Source: Aquihabitans sp. G128 (GTDB lineage Bacteria; Actinomycetota; Acidimicrobiia; Acidimicrobiales; Iamiaceae). Taken from it: a DNA stretch of 64,000 nucleotides. A model generated the notes under the pieces. The model saw only the letters and a program-made list of their open reading frames with translations. It had not been told where the DNA came from and made no database searches. Location of the stretch: NCBI RefSeq assembly GCF_019048865.1, contig NZ_CP077604.1:3348001-3412000 (forward strand), read 5' to 3'. Positions 8,219-17,378 of the stretch are shown here, one piece after another. Position numbers and translations under genes: made by a program. Numbering within the stretch: position 1 is the stretch's first letter; every line of letters begins with the position of its first letter.

Positions 8219-8981
8219 GTGAAGCAGGTGCTCGTCATCGGGATCGGGGCCGGCGACCCGGACCACGTGACCGCCGAGGCCGTGCGCGCCCTCAACCGGG
8301 CCGACGTGTTCTTCGTGCTCGACAAGGGCCGCGCCAAGGAGGACCTGGCGGCGCTGCGCCGAGAGGTGCTGGCCCGGTTCACCACCGGCGAGCACCGCAC
8401 GGTGCACACCCAGGACCCCGAGCGCGTCCCTGCGCGAGGGCTCCTACCAGGAGGACGTGCGCAGCTGGCACGGCCAGCGCCTCGACCTCTACGAGGGCCT
8501 CATCGCCGACGAGCTGGCCGACGGCGAGGTCGGCGCCTTCCTCGTGTGGGGCGATCCGGCCCTCTACGACAGCACGCTGCGCATCCTCGACCAGGTGGCC
8601 GAGCGGGGCGCCGTCGAGTTCCAGGTCGAGGTCGTCCCGGGCATCAGCAGCGTCCAGGTCCTCGCTGCCCGCTTCCGGATCGCCCTGCACGGCATCGGTG
8701 CCCCGGTGCACATCACCACCGGTCGCCTCCTGGCCGCCGAGGGCTGGCCGCCCGGGGCGGGCGACGTGATCGTGATGCTCGACGGCAGCTGCGCCTTCAC
8801 CACCGTCGACCCCGAGGGCGTCGACCTGTACTGGGGGGCGTACCTCGGAACGCCGGACGAGATCCTGGTGTCGGGGCCGCTGGCCCAGGTGTCCGACGAG
8901 GTCCAGCGGGTCCGGGCCGAGGCCCGCGAGCGCAAGGGCTGGATGTTCGACACCTACCTCCTGCGCCGTCGGGTCGACTGA
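8219..8981 (+). pseudogene. cobF: Precorrin-6A synthase (CobF), frame broken near 8426
   Basis: CobF S-adenosylmethionine-dependent methyltransferase removes the C20-linked acetyl and methylates C1 to give precorrin-6A in the aerobic cobalamin pathway. The N-terminal part from GTG 8219 (GGAGG at 8209-8213) shows the SAM-binding start VLVIGIGAGDPDHVT and ADVFFVLDKG. The rest lies in the next frame: EGSYQEDVRSWH, FLVWGDPALYDSTLRILDQV, VVPGISSVQVLAARF and a GDVIVMLDG block. The fused length, about 253 residues, fits CobF. One surplus G at 8426, in CGC-G-TCC, accounts for the break. As written no full CobF would be made without recoding. It abuts cobK (1 base), the next enzyme in the pathway. Confidence 0.85.
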
Positions 8982-8982
8982 G

Positions 8983-9760
8983 GTGGGCGACCCGCGGCGG
9001 CCGGCGGTGCTGGTCCTGGCCGGCACCACCGAGGCGGCGGCGCTGCTCGCTGCGCTCGACGCGGAGGGTGCGGCGCCCACCGCGTCGTTCGCCGGCCGGA
9101 CGCGCACCACGGCGGCGCTCCCGCCTGGGGTGGCCGTCCGCACCGGGGGCTTCGGCGGGGTCGACGGCCTGGCCGCGGCGTTGGTCGAGGGCCGCTACGA
9201 CGCCGTGGTCGACGCCACCCACCCGTTCGCCGCCCAGATGTCCCGGCACGTCGCCCTGGCCGCCGACCGGTTGGGCGTGCCGCGCTTGCGTCTGGTCCGC
9301 CCGCCCTGGACGGAGGTGGCGGGGGATCGGTGGCACCGCGTGGCCGACCTCGGCGCGGCGGCCGACGCGGTGCGGGCGCTGGGTGCCCGGCGGGTGCTGC
9401 TCACCACCGGGCGGATGGAGCTCGGGCCGTTCGCCGCGGTGGCGGGCGTGCACTTCCTGACCCGCTCGGTGGAGGCGCCGGACCCGCTGCCGCTCGCCGA
9501 CGCGACGGTCCTGCTCGACCGGGGCCCGTTCACCGTCGCTGGCGAACGGGCCCTGCTGGCCGAGCACGCCATCGAGCTGGTGGTGACCAAGGACAGCGGG
9601 GGGCGCGGCCACCGCCCCGAAGCTGGTCGCCGCCCGGGAGGCCGGCCTGGAGGTGGTGGTCGTCGACCGACCCGCCGGCCCGCCCGGCGCCGAGGTGGCC
9701 ACCGTCGACGAAGCGGTGGCGTGGGCCCTCGCCCAGGAGGGTCACCCTCGCGGGTGTTGA
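8983..9760 (+). pseudogene. cobK: Precorrin-6A reductase (CobK), frame broken near 9600
   Basis: CobK reduces precorrin-6A with NADPH, the step after CobF. The first frame from GTG 8983 reads VLVLAGTTEAAALLAAL, then VVDATHPFAAQMSRH (the family ATHPFA motif), RRVLLTTGRMELGPFA and IELVVTKDSGG. The end of the protein, ATAPKLVAAREAGLEVVVVD through the stop at 9758-9760, lies in the next frame. The join is inside a run of six G (9598-9603) where five would keep the frame. A longer first-frame extension to 9903 has no homology. The corrected length, about 258 residues, is right for CobK. No other cobalamin genes are in the window. Confidence 0.85.
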
Positions 9761-9785
9761 CAGAAACCGTTCGACATCGAATCAT
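9757..9785 (+). promoter_or_regulatory. Promoter with palindrome before marR
   Basis: A -35-like TTGACA at 9757-9762 overlaps the restored stop codon of cobK. It is followed 17 bases later by a weak -10 (AATCAT, 9780-9785), just before the marR start at 9795. The spacer holds TTCGA-CA-TCGAA (9770-9781), a short palindrome where a MarR dimer could bind and self-regulate. Inference from spacing and symmetry only. Confidence 0.45.
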
Positions 9786-9794
9786 TGCCCCTCG

Positions 9795-10214
9795 ATGGAA
9801 CGCCTCGGTCGACAGCTCGTCTTCACCGCCAAGGCCACCAGCGCGCGCTTCCACCGGGTGCTGGCCGACGCCGGGTCGTCGCTGCCGCACTTCGTGCTGC
9901 TGAGCGGGCTGCACCGCAACCCCGGCCTGTCCCAGCGCGAGCTGGGCGCCTTCGCCGGCCTCGAGGGCTCCACCATCACCCACCACCTCGATCGCCTCGA
10001 GCGCGACGGCACCATCACCCGCACCCGCGACGCCGCGGACCGCCGGGTCATCCGCGTGGCGCTCACCGCCGAGGGCGAGGCGCAGTTCGCCCGCCTCGAC
10101 GCCGCCGCCGACGAGCACGACGCCGAGCTGCTCGCCGCGCTCGGCGAGCGCGACGCCGCCTCCCTGCGGCGGATCCTGCACCGACTCCAGACCACCTACG
10201 CCGAGGAGGGCTGA
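9795..10214 (+). CDS. MarR-family transcriptional regulator
   Basis: The 139-residue product is a winged-helix MarR repressor. The DNA-binding block LSQRELGAFAGLEGSTITHH (about residues 46-65) is followed by the wing region LDRLERDGTITRTRDAADRR, with the conserved D-x-R in the wing. MarR proteins bind palindromic operators as dimers and release them on binding a ligand, often a toxic compound. Its stop overlaps the ATG of the ABC ATPase (TGATG), so the three genes 9795-12099 form one coupled operon. The regulator most likely controls its own exporter. Confidence 0.9.
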   Translation: MERLGRQLVFTAKATSARFHRVLADAGSSLPHFVLLSGLHRNPGLSQRELGAFAGLEGSTITHHLDRLERDGTITRTRDAADRRVIRVALTAEGEAQFARLDAAADEHDAELLAALGERDAASLRRILHRLQTTYAEEG

Positions 10215-11230
10215 TGCCCGAGCCCACGACGACCACCGCCGACCCACCCCGCATCGATCCCACCCGAGCCGCCCCCGAGGGCAAGGCCGCGGTCATCCGT
10301 GCCACCGGCCTGACCAAGACCTATCCCGGTGGCGTCACCGCCGTCGACGGCATCGACATGGAGGTGCGCGAGGGCGAGATCTACGGCTTCCTCGGCCCCA
10401 ACGGCGCCGGCAAGAGCACCACGATCGGCATGCTCACCACGCGGGTGCTGCCCACCAGCGGCCACGCCGAGGTCGGCGGGGTCGACGTGGTGGGCAACCC
10501 GGCGCGGGCCAAGCAGGTCATCGGGGTGGTGCCGCAGAGCAACACGCTCGACCGGGCCATGACCGTGGCCGAGAACCTCGAGTTCCACGGCCGGTACTTC
10601 GGCATGCGGGCCAAGCCGGCCCGGATCCTGGCCGCCGAGATGCTCGAGCAGGTCCGCCTCACGGACCGGGCGTCCATGCCCGTCATGGCCCTGTCGGGCG
10701 GCATGGCCCAGCGCCTCATGGTGGCCCGGGCGATCATGCACCGGCCCCGGGTGCTGTTCCTCGACGAGCCCACCGCCGGCCTCGACCCGCAGAGCCGGCT
10801 GGCGCTCTGGGACATCCTGCGGGAGTTCCACGTCGGCGGGCAGACGATCCTGCTCACCACGCACTACATGGAGGAGGCCGACCAGCTCTGCGACCGGGTG
10901 GCCATCATCGACCACGGCCGCTTCCTCGCCCTCGACACGCCGGAGGGCCTGAAGGCCTCCACCGGCGTCGACACCCTGGTGAAGGTCACCGCCGAGGGCG
11001 GCGACCTGGCCCGCCTGGCCGACCTGCTGCGCGAGGGCATCGAGGGCACCGACGACGCCAAGGTCGGCGACGGCACGGTGACCCTGGCGGTGCAGAAGGC
11101 CAAGGGCCTGCTGCCGCGGATCATCGACCTGGCCGAGGGCGAGGGCTACTCGGTTACCGACCTCTCCTCGAGCGAGCCCACCCTCGAGACCGTCTTCATC
11201 GACCTCACCGGCAGGGAGCTGCGCGAATGA
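10214..11230 (+). CDS. ABC transporter ATP-binding protein (drug-export type)
   Basis: This 338-residue ATPase belongs to the DrrA/CcmA-like daunorubicin/multidrug export group. It shows Walker A GPNGAGKST (about residues 61-69), the Q-loop VVPQSNTLDRAMTVAENLEF, the signature ALSGGMAQRLMVARAI (LSGG, near 159), Walker B RVLFLDEPTAGLDP and the switch His in LLTTHYMEEADQLCDR. A C-terminal extension of about 80 residues with STGVDTLVKV and EPTLETVFIDLTGRELR is typical of the DrrA subtype. It overlaps the permease gene by 4 bases (ATGA). The substrate is unknown. Confidence 0.93.
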   Translation: MPEPTTTTADPPRIDPTRAAPEGKAAVIRATGLTKTYPGGVTAVDGIDMEVREGEIYGFLGPNGAGKSTTIGMLTTRVLPTSGHAEVGGVDVVGNPARAKQVIGVVPQSNTLDRAMTVAENLEFHGRYFGMRAKPARILAAEMLEQVRLTDRASMPVMALSGGMAQRLMVARAIMHRPRVLFLDEPTAGLDPQSRLALWDILREFHVGGQTILLTTHYMEEADQLCDRVAIIDHGRFLALDTPEGLKASTGVDTLVKVTAEGGDLARLADLLREGIEGTDDAKVGDGTVTLAVQKAKGLLPRIIDLAEGEGYSVTDLSSSEPTLETVFIDLTGRELRE

Positions 11231-12099
11231 CCACCACCGACACCCCCACGCCGGGCACCGCCGTCAACGCGCCCACGGCGCGCACCGAGCTCGATGCGCC
11301 GGCGGTGGCCTACCGCAAGGCGTTCCTCGCCCTGCTGGCCCGAGACCTGCACGTCCTGCTCAAGAACCTGCCGCTGTTCGTCCTCCGCACGATCATGCAG
11401 CCGCTGCTGCTGATGTTCGTCTTCACCTACGTCTTCCCCAAGATCGGCCAGGGCGTGGGCGGCAAGGGCGCCGGCGGCGAGGAGCTGTTCACCGCCGTGC
11501 TGGTGGCGGGCGTGATCGGCCTGGCCATCGTGTTCCAGGGGATCCAGGCCGTGGCCCTTCCTCTGGTGCAGGAGTTCGGCTACTCGAAGGAGATCGAGGA
11601 CCGGGTCCTGGCGCCGCTGCCCACCCGCCTGGTGGGCGTGCAGAAGATCGTCACCGGCATGCTGCAGGGCCTGGTGGCCGCCGCCCTCGTGTTCCCCATC
11701 GCCGCGGTGGTCCCGGCGACCGACGTGCACCTGCACATCCGGTGGCTGGTGCTGCTGACCATGGCGCCGCTGGCCGGCTGGGTGGCCGCCTCGTTGGGGC
11801 TGGTGCTCGGCACCAAGGTGGCACCGCAGTCGGTGTCGTACCTGTTCGCGCTGGTGGTGCTGCCCCTCACCTTCCTGGGGTCGGTGTACTACCCCTGGAC
11901 CACCCTGTCGCCCATCCGCTGGCTGAAGCTGGCGGTGCTGGTGAACCCGCTCGTCTACATGACCGAGGGCTTCCGGGCGGCGCTGGTGCAGGGCGTCGAC
12001 CACATGGCGCTGGGGTGGATCTACGGCGCCCTGGTGCTCTTCGCCGTCGTCCTCACCTGGATCGGGGTCAGCGGCTTCGAGAAGCGGGTGGTCACGTGA
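11227..12099 (+). CDS. ABC-2 type permease of the exporter
   Basis: The 290-residue integral membrane protein is the permease partner of the preceding ATPase. About six hydrophobic segments follow a cytoplasmic N-terminus, including FVLRTIMQPLLLMFVFTYVF, LVAGVIGLAIVFQGI, VAAALVFPIAAVVP, LFALVVLPLTFLGSVYYP and YGALVLFAVVLTWIGV. The segment YYPWTTLSPIRWLKLAVLVN followed by NPLVYMTEGFR is the usual ABC-2 signature region before the last helices. The gene ends 8 bases inside the convergent sigma factor gene at 12092. Confidence 0.92.
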   Translation: MTTTDTPTPGTAVNAPTARTELDAPAVAYRKAFLALLARDLHVLLKNLPLFVLRTIMQPLLLMFVFTYVFPKIGQGVGGKGAGGEELFTAVLVAGVIGLAIVFQGIQAVALPLVQEFGYSKEIEDRVLAPLPTRLVGVQKIVTGMLQGLVAAALVFPIAAVVPATDVHLHIRWLVLLTMAPLAGWVAASLGLVLGTKVAPQSVSYLFALVVLPLTFLGSVYYPWTTLSPIRWLKLAVLVNPLVYMTEGFRAALVQGVDHMALGWIYGALVLFAVVLTWIGVSGFEKRVVT

Positions 12100-13333
12100 G
12101 GCGGCGGGCCCGCCCCTCGAGGTGGCGCTGCTCGGGCGCGCTGGTGGTGCGGCGAGCAGCCTGGCGATAGGCGGCCCGGGCACCGTCGAGGTCACCGGCC
12201 TGCTCCAACAAGTGGGCCCGCACCGCGTCGACCCGGTGGTTGCCCGCCAGCCGCTCGTCGTCGGCCACCGTGGCGAGCAGCGCCAGGCCCGCCTCGGGGC
12301 CGTGGACCACGCCGGCGGCGACGGCCCGGTTGAGCGTCACCAACGGGTTCGGGGCCAGGCGCTCCAGGACGCCGTAGAGCGCCAGCACCTGGGCCCAGTC
12401 GGTGGATGCGTCGTCGGCGGCCTCGTCGTGCACCGCAGCGATGGCCGCCTGCACCTGGTACGGGCCCAGCGGTGCGTCGCCGCCGAGCGCGGTGGCGAGG
12501 AGCGCGGTGCCCTCGTCGATGGCGGCGCGGTCCCAGCGCGTGCGGTCCTGCTCGGCCAGCACCACCAGTGAGCCGTCGGCCGCGGTGCGGGCCGGGCGAC
12601 GGGCGTCGGTGAGCAGCATGAGGGCGAGGAGCCCCGCCACCTCGCCGTCGTCGGGCAGGAGGTGGTGGACGAGGCGGGTGAGGCGCAGGGCCTCGGCGGT
12701 CAGGTCGGCGCGGGCCAGGTCGGGCCCCGAGCTGGCGGTGTAGCCCTCGTTGAACACGAGGTAGAGCACGTGCAGGACCACGCCCAGGCGCTCGGCCCGC
12801 TCGGCGGCCGGGGGCGGGCCGAAGGTGCTGCCGGCGTCGCGGATCCGGGCCTTGGCCCGGCTGATGCGCTGGGCCATGGTGGCCTCGGGCACCAGGAAGG
12901 CGCTGGCGATCTCGGCGGTGGTGAGGCCGCCGACGGCTCGGAGGGTGAGGGCGAGCTGCGACGGCGCGGTCAGGGCCGGGTGGCAGCACAGGAACAGCAG
13001 GGTGAGCGTGTCGTCGTGGGCCGGGGCACGCTCGTCGTCCGCCGCCGGCGAGAACAAGGCGTCCGACGGCACCCTCGCCGCGGTGGCGTCTTCACGGCGG
13101 CGGCGGGACTCGTCGCCGCGCAGCCGGTCCACCAGGCGCCGGGAGGCGACGGTGATCAGCCACGCCTTGGGGCGCTCGGGCCGGCCGTCGCGGGGCCACT
13201 GGGTGGCGGCGGCGAGCAACGCCTCCTGGACGGCGTCCTCGCAGGCGTCGAAGTGGCCGAAGCGGCGGACCAGGGCGCCGAGGACCTGCGGGGCCAGGGG
13301 CCGCAGGAGGTCCTCGACGCCGTCCGCGGCCAT
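12092..13333 (-). CDS. ECF sigma factor with C-terminal TPR-like domain
   Basis: The 413-residue protein belongs to the SigJ/ECF42-like sigma factors. The N-terminal sigma-2 region has RFGHFDACEDAVQEALLAAA (about residues 23-42) and AWLITVASRRLVDRLRGDE. Then come [40 protein letters not shown] (sigma-4 helix-turn-helix) and a long helical extension with [12 protein letters not shown] and [16 protein letters not shown], diagnostic of this subgroup. ECF42 members have no anti-sigma factor; the extension and a DGPF/YCII neighbour are thought to govern activity. ATG 13333 overlaps the stop of the YCII gene upstream (TGATG). Upstream frame beyond 13333 is not part of the gene. Confidence 0.88.
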   Translation of the reverse strand: MAADGVEDLLRPLAPQVLGALVRRFGHFDACEDAVQEALLAAATQWPRDGRPERPKAWLITVASRRLVDRLRGDESRRRREDATAARVPSDALFSPAADDERAPAHDDTLTLLFLCCHPALTAPSQLALTLRAVGGLTTAEIASAFLVPEATMAQRISRAKARIRDAGSTFGPPPAAERAERLGVVLHVLYLVFNEGYTASSGPDLARADLTAEALRLTRLVHHLLPDDGEVAGLLALMLLTDARRPARTAADGSLVVLAEQDRTRWDRAAIDEGTALLATALGGDAPLGPYQVQAAIAAVHDEAADDASTDWAQVLALYGVLERLAPNPLVTLNRAVAAGVVHGPEAGLALLATVADDERLAGNHRVDAVRAHLLEQAGDLDGARAAYRQAARRTTSAPEQRHLEGRARRLT

Positions 13334-13695
13334 CAGGGGTTGCTGGCCGACTCGTGCATGAGCGGCCGCACCTCGACCTGGGTGAAGGCCGAGGCCGGGT
13401 TGGCCGCGGCGATCTCCAGGGCGCGGTCGAGGCTCTCGCAGTCGACGATGGTGAAGCTGCCCAGGTACTCCTTGGCCTCGATGTAGGGCCCGTCGGTCAC
13501 GGCTGGGACGCCGTCGGTGACGTGCACCTGCTTGGCCATCACCTGGTCCGACACCCCGTAGGCGCCCACCAGCTCGCCGCTCTCGGCCAGGTCCCGCAGG
13601 AGGGCGTCGGTCTCGTTGACCAGCTTCTGCATGGCCTCGGGCTCGAACGAGGTCCACACGTCCTCGTTGCCGTAGATCATCAGCATGTACTTCAT
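13333..13695 (-). CDS. YCII/DGPF-domain protein
   Basis: A 120-residue YCII-related protein starting MKYMLMIYGNEDVW. The DGPF motif reads VTDGPYIEAKEYLGSFTIVD (about residues 68-87). YCII proteins are small dimeric ferredoxin-like folds and the fixed partner of ECF42 sigma factors; their role is unsettled (possibly enzymatic or sensory). ATG 13695 has AGAGGAG upstream. The gene is translationally coupled to the sigma factor downstream, and 176 bases separate it from the divergent gene at 13872. Confidence 0.88.
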   Translation of the reverse strand: MKYMLMIYGNEDVWTSFEPEAMQKLVNETDALLRDLAESGELVGAYGVSDQVMAKQVHVTDGVPAVTDGPYIEAKEYLGSFTIVDCESLDRALEIAAANPASAFTQVEVRPLMHESASNP

Positions 13696-13871
13696 CGGGT
13701 GGTGCTCCTCTGGTGGGTGCGGCTCCCCGTGCGGGCGCCGCTTCGGGGGAGACGTCGGAGCCGGCACGCCTGCTTCGACACGGCCGCACGGATCTCCGGA
13801 AGCTAGCCAGGCCCACCGGCAGCGGGGGCCGGTCGCCGATGAGTTCCGCCGGTGGGCGGCGTCGAACGAGG

Positions 13872-14162
13872 ATGACCGATCCGCTGGACCTCGCCGGGCG
13901 CCCCGTGCCCCCGTGGGCCGAGCGGCGCGTGGTGGTCATCGAGGGCGGGAGCTCGCTGCCCTACGTGCCGTCCGACTGGACCGGGGCGCTGGTGTCGGTG
14001 GAGGCCGGCGAGGTCGACCTGGCGTGCACCCACGGCGGGCGGCGCCGGTTCTCCGCCGGCGCCCTGCTGCCCCTGGAGATCCTGCCGCTGGAGGCCATCG
14101 AGAACCCCGGCATCGATCCCCTGGTGCTGGTGTCGATCCGGCGGCGGACGCCCACGTCCTGA
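13872..14162 (+). CDS. Hypothetical protein, 96 aa, beta-rich
   Basis: A 96-residue protein starts MTDPLDLAGRPVPPWAERRV. It alternates short hydrophobic strands with turns: RVVVIEGGSSLPYV, GALVSVEAGEVDLAC, RRFSAGALLPLE, PLVLVSIRRR. This is a cupin-like strand pattern without the metal-binding His residues. I do not recognise a family. It sits between the divergent sigma/YCII module and a VOC protein. GAGG and ATG overlap (ACGAGGATGACC), so the ribosome-binding site is weak. Confidence 0.6.
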   Translation: MTDPLDLAGRPVPPWAERRVVVIEGGSSLPYVPSDWTGALVSVEAGEVDLACTHGGRRRFSAGALLPLEILPLEAIENPGIDPLVLVSIRRRTPTS

Positions 14163-14260
14163 GGTTCCGTCCCAAACCGGTCAGGGGGTGGCCGGTTTGG
14201 CGGCGCACCATGGGCTTCGTCGAGGCACCAGGCCCCGGCCCGCAACCCGAGGAGACCACC

Positions 14261-14630
14261 ATGGACATGAAGCTCGAGCTCGTGAGCCTGCCCGTCAGCG
14301 ACGTCGATCGGGCCAAGGCCTTCTACGTCGACCAGGTCGGGTTCGTGGCCGACCACGACCACGTCGTCAGCGACGAGCTGCGCTTCATCCAGCTGACCCC
14401 GCCCGGCTCGGCCTGCTCCATCACCTTCGGCGTCGGCATCGACCAGCGCGAGCCGGGCGCCGCCCAGGGCCTGCAGCTGGTGATCGCCGACGCCCACGAG
14501 GCGCGCGGAGCTGCTGGGCCGGGGCGTCGACGTGAGCGAGGTTGAGGTGCTGCCCTGGGGCGACTTCCTCTACTTCACCGACCCCGACGGCAACGGCTGG
14601 GCGCTCCAGGCGATGCCGGCCAAGGCGTGA
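14261..14630 (+). pseudogene. VOC-family (glyoxalase-like) protein, frame broken near 14507
   Basis: The first frame, from ATG 14261, gives MDMKLELVSLPVSDVDRAKA, FYVDQVGFVADHDHVV and LQLVIADAHEAR, the N-terminal beta-alpha-beta units of a vicinal-oxygen-chelate protein. The next frame continues ELLGRGVDVSEVEVLPWGDF and LYFTDPDGNGWALQ to the stop at 14628-14630. The D-P-D-G-N-x-W ending is a VOC hallmark. Removing one G at 14507-14508 (CGC-G-GAG) joins them into about 122 residues, a normal length. These proteins bind a metal and act in isomerisation, ring cleavage or antibiotic resistance; the substrate is unknown. Confidence 0.82.
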
Positions 14631-14730
14631 GCGGGCGACGCCCGGACCGAACCGGATCTTTCGGACAAGCGATGAGTCCCCCCACCCGGAAGCGTCATCA
14701 TGGCGTCCCCCACCTTCCAAGGAGTCTGCG

Positions 14731-15498
14731 ATGACCACCCGAGATGCTGCACCGGCCGGTGCCCCCACCTGGATCGAGCTGTTCACCGGCGACGCCGCCA
14801 AGGCGCGCGCCTTCTACGGCGGCCTGTTCGGCTGGGAGGCCGAGGAGCCCAACGAGGAGTTCGGCGGGTACTTCACCTTCACCAAGGACGGCGTGCCGGT
14901 GGCCGGGGGCATGGTCAACGACGGCTCCACCGGCCAGCCCGACACCTGGACGGTGTACTTCGACACCGCCGACGCCCAGGCCACGGCCGACACCGCCGTC
15001 GCCGCCGGCGCCACGCTGATCGACGGGCCCGTCGAGATGATGGACCTCGGCACCGGGACCTACCTCACCGACCCCACCGGCGTGAACGTCGCCACCTGGC
15101 AGCCCGGCACCCACACCGGCCTGGGTGCGGTGGCCGAGCCGGGCGCGCCGAGCTGGTTCGAGCTCCTCTCGCGGGACTACGACACCGCCGTCGCCTTCTA
15201 CTCGAAGGTCTTCTCGCTCGACGTCAACGTCGCCAGCGACACGCCGGAGTTCCGCTACAGCACCCTGAAGTCGGGCGGCGACGAGGTCGTCGGGATCATG
15301 GACGGCTCCGCCTTCCTGCCCGAGGGCGCCCCGGCCCGCTGGGCGGTCTACATCCAGGTCGAGGACGCCGAGGCCACCGCGGCCAAGGCCGTCGAGCTGG
15401 GCGGCGCGGTCGTCCAGGGCCCGGACGACACGCCCTACGGTAAGCTCGTGGTCCTGACCGACCCCACCGGGGTCGAGGTCAAGCTCCAGCAGCCCTGA
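14731..15498 (+). CDS. Two-domain VOC protein
   Basis: The 255-residue protein holds two VOC domains. The first starts [20 protein letters not shown] (about residues 14-33) and ends [19 protein letters not shown]. The second starts [20 protein letters not shown] and ends [20 protein letters not shown]. This matches the actinobacterial CFP-30B/glyoxalase-hydroxylase group. Start ATG 14731 has AAGGAG at 14719-14724. A perfect hairpin follows the stop at 15529. Role unknown; VOC genes are frequent next to ECF/YCII modules. Confidence 0.88.
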   Translation: MTTRDAAPAGAPTWIELFTGDAAKARAFYGGLFGWEAEEPNEEFGGYFTFTKDGVPVAGGMVNDGSTGQPDTWTVYFDTADAQATADTAVAAGATLIDGPVEMMDLGTGTYLTDPTGVNVATWQPGTHTGLGAVAEPGAPSWFELLSRDYDTAVAFYSKVFSLDVNVASDTPEFRYSTLKSGGDEVVGIMDGSAFLPEGAPARWAVYIQVEDAEATAAKAVELGGAVVQGPDDTPYGKLVVLTDPTGVEVKLQQP

Positions 15499-15528
15499 GC
15501 CGGGCCACCGCCCCGCCGCCTCCGCCAC

Positions 15529-15554
15529 CGAGCCCTCCCTCCGGGGAGGGCTCG
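15529..15554 (+). terminator. Hairpin terminator after VOC gene
   Basis: An 11-bp perfect stem, CGAGCCCTCCC / GGGAGGGCTCG, with a 4-base loop lies 30 bases after the stop at 15498. There is no T run, as usual in high-GC actinobacteria. Confidence 0.7.
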
Positions 15555-15674
15555 GGCGCGCAGGGGGGAAGATCTCGGGAAGAAGTTCTGCCAGGGTGTC
15601 GATCCGGCTCGAGGCCGTTCGTCGCCATGGTGAGCGACCGGCACCGGGCCGGCGCCGACCAAGAGGAGCACCAC

Positions 15675-16025
15675 ATGACCCAGTACCTGCTTTCCGTCCA
15701 CGGCACCGACGAGAGCCCCTACGCCTCCGACGAGGAGATGCAGGCGGCGTTCGCCGCCGTGGGCCAGTTCAACGAGGACCTCCAGGCCAAGGGGGCGTGG
15801 GTGTTCGCCTGCGGCCTCATGCCGGCCGACACCGCCACCGTCGTCCGGGCCCACGAGGGCACCGACGTGGTCACCACCGACGGCCCGTTCCTCGAGTCGA
15901 AGGAGCACCTCGGCGGCTTCTGGGTGATCGAGGCCGCCGACCTGGACGAGGCCCTCGCCTGGGCGACCCAGGGCTCCATCGCCTGCAAGGGCGCCGTCGA
16001 GGTCCGGCCCATGCAGGGCGAGTAG
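15675..16025 (+). CDS. YCII/DGPF-domain protein
   Basis: A 116-residue YCII protein starts [20 protein letters not shown]. The DGPF block reads [20 protein letters not shown] (about residues 65-84), followed by the family end [12 protein letters not shown]. It has AGAGGAG upstream of ATG 15675 and is followed after 5 bases by an ECF sigma factor gene, mirroring the pair at 12092-13695. The promoter should lie in 15556-15674; I see no clear ECF-type hexamers. Confidence 0.88.
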   Translation: MTQYLLSVHGTDESPYASDEEMQAAFAAVGQFNEDLQAKGAWVFACGLMPADTATVVRAHEGTDVVTTDGPFLESKEHLGGFWVIEAADLDEALAWATQGSIACKGAVEVRPMQGE

Positions 16026-16030
16026 GCCGC

Positions 16031-17254
16031 GTGGCCGGGTTCGACCCCACGGCGATCGCTCGCACCTTCCGGGAGGAGTCCGGGCGGTGCGTGGCCACCC
16101 TGGTCCGCGCCTTCGGCGACATCGACGTCGCCGAGGAAGCGGTCCAGGAGGCGTTCCTGATCGCCACCCAGCGGTGGCCCACCGACGGGCTCCCGCCGAA
16201 CCCCGGCGCCTGGATCACCACGACGGCCCGCAACCGGGCCATCGACCGGCTGCGCCGGGAGGGGACCCGGGACGACCGCCAGGCCCAGGCCGTGCGAGAA
16301 GCCGACCACGATGACGAACCACCCGAACCGGTGGGCCCGGTGAGCGACGACCGGCTCCGCCTCATCTTCACCTGCTGCCACCCGGCACTGGCCCCGGCCA
16401 CCCAGGTGGCGCTCACCCTGCGCCTCCTCGGCGGCCTCGAGACCGAGGAGATCGCCCGGGCCTTCCTGGTGCCCGAAGCCACCATGGCCCAGCGCCTGGT
16501 GCGGGCCAAGCGCAAGATCCGTGCCGCCAACATCCCCTACCGCGTGCCCGGCGACGCCGAGCTGCCCGATCGCCTCCGACCGGTGCTCTCGGTGGTCTAC
16601 CTGGTGTTCAACGAGGGCTACACGGCGTCGGCCGGCGACGACCTCGTCCGGGAGGACCTGTGCGTGGAGGCCATCCGCCTCGCCCGCCTGCTCGTGGAGC
16701 TCATGCCCGACGAGCCCGAGGTCCACGGCCTGCTGGCCCTGCTGCTGCTGATCGACTCCCGCCGGGCAGCCCGCACCGCGCCCGACGGCTCGATCGTGCT
16801 GCTGCCCGACCAGGACCGGTCGCGGTGGGACGCCGACCTGGTGGCCGAGGGCCAGGCCATCGTGCGGGCCTGCCTGCGCCGCGGCCTGCCCGGGCCGTAC
16901 CAGGTGCAGGCCGCCATCAACGCCGTGCACAGCGACGCCCCCACCGCCGCCGACACCGACTGGGGCCAGGTCCTGGCCCTCTACGACCAGCTCCTCGTCT
17001 TCACCCCCACGCCGGTGGTGGCGCTGAACCGGGCCATCGCCGTGGCCGAGGTGCACGGTCCGGAGGCGGCGCTCGCCGAGGTCGACCGGCTCGACCTCGC
17101 CAGCTACCACCGCTTCCACGCCACCCGGGCCGAGCTGCTGGCCCGCCTGGATCGTGCGGCCGAAGCCGCGGCCGCCTTCGCCACCGCGGCCGACCTGGCC
17201 TCCAACGCCGCCGAGCGCCGGTTCCTCCTCGCCCGCCAGGCTGCCGTCGCCTGA
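16031..17254 (+). CDS. ECF sigma factor with C-terminal TPR-like domain
   Basis: The 407-residue paralogue of the sigma factor at 12092 starts at GTG 16031, 5 bases after the YCII stop. Sigma-2 shows [20 protein letters not shown] and [18 protein letters not shown]. The middle has [20 protein letters not shown], sigma-4 reads [20 protein letters not shown], and the extension has [20 protein letters not shown] and [16 protein letters not shown]. It is therefore the same ECF42-like subgroup. Its targets are unknown. The lipoprotein gene 125 bases downstream may belong to its regulon or simply be a neighbour. Confidence 0.88.
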   Translation: MAGFDPTAIARTFREESGRCVATLVRAFGDIDVAEEAVQEAFLIATQRWPTDGLPPNPGAWITTTARNRAIDRLRREGTRDDRQAQAVREADHDDEPPEPVGPVSDDRLRLIFTCCHPALAPATQVALTLRLLGGLETEEIARAFLVPEATMAQRLVRAKRKIRAANIPYRVPGDAELPDRLRPVLSVVYLVFNEGYTASAGDDLVREDLCVEAIRLARLLVELMPDEPEVHGLLALLLLIDSRRAARTAPDGSIVLLPDQDRSRWDADLVAEGQAIVRACLRRGLPGPYQVQAAINAVHSDAPTAADTDWGQVLALYDQLLVFTPTPVVALNRAIAVAEVHGPEAALAEVDRLDLASYHRFHATRAELLARLDRAAEAAAAFATAADLASNAAERRFLLARQAAVA

Positions 17255-17378
17255 GCCGCAAGCGCCCAGGCGCCGGCGCGGAGAAAACCTCCGGCAGATC
17301 CCTAAGGGCGGTGGCGGTCGGGGGTCAGGAGGGGCAACGAGGCCGATCCCCGGCCCCACCGCCACAGGGAGCACCGCC

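Noticed and set aside
11146-12195. Minus-strand frame rich in His/Gln over the ABC permease
   Set aside because: It is the mirror of the permease's codon pattern; no start site or domain.
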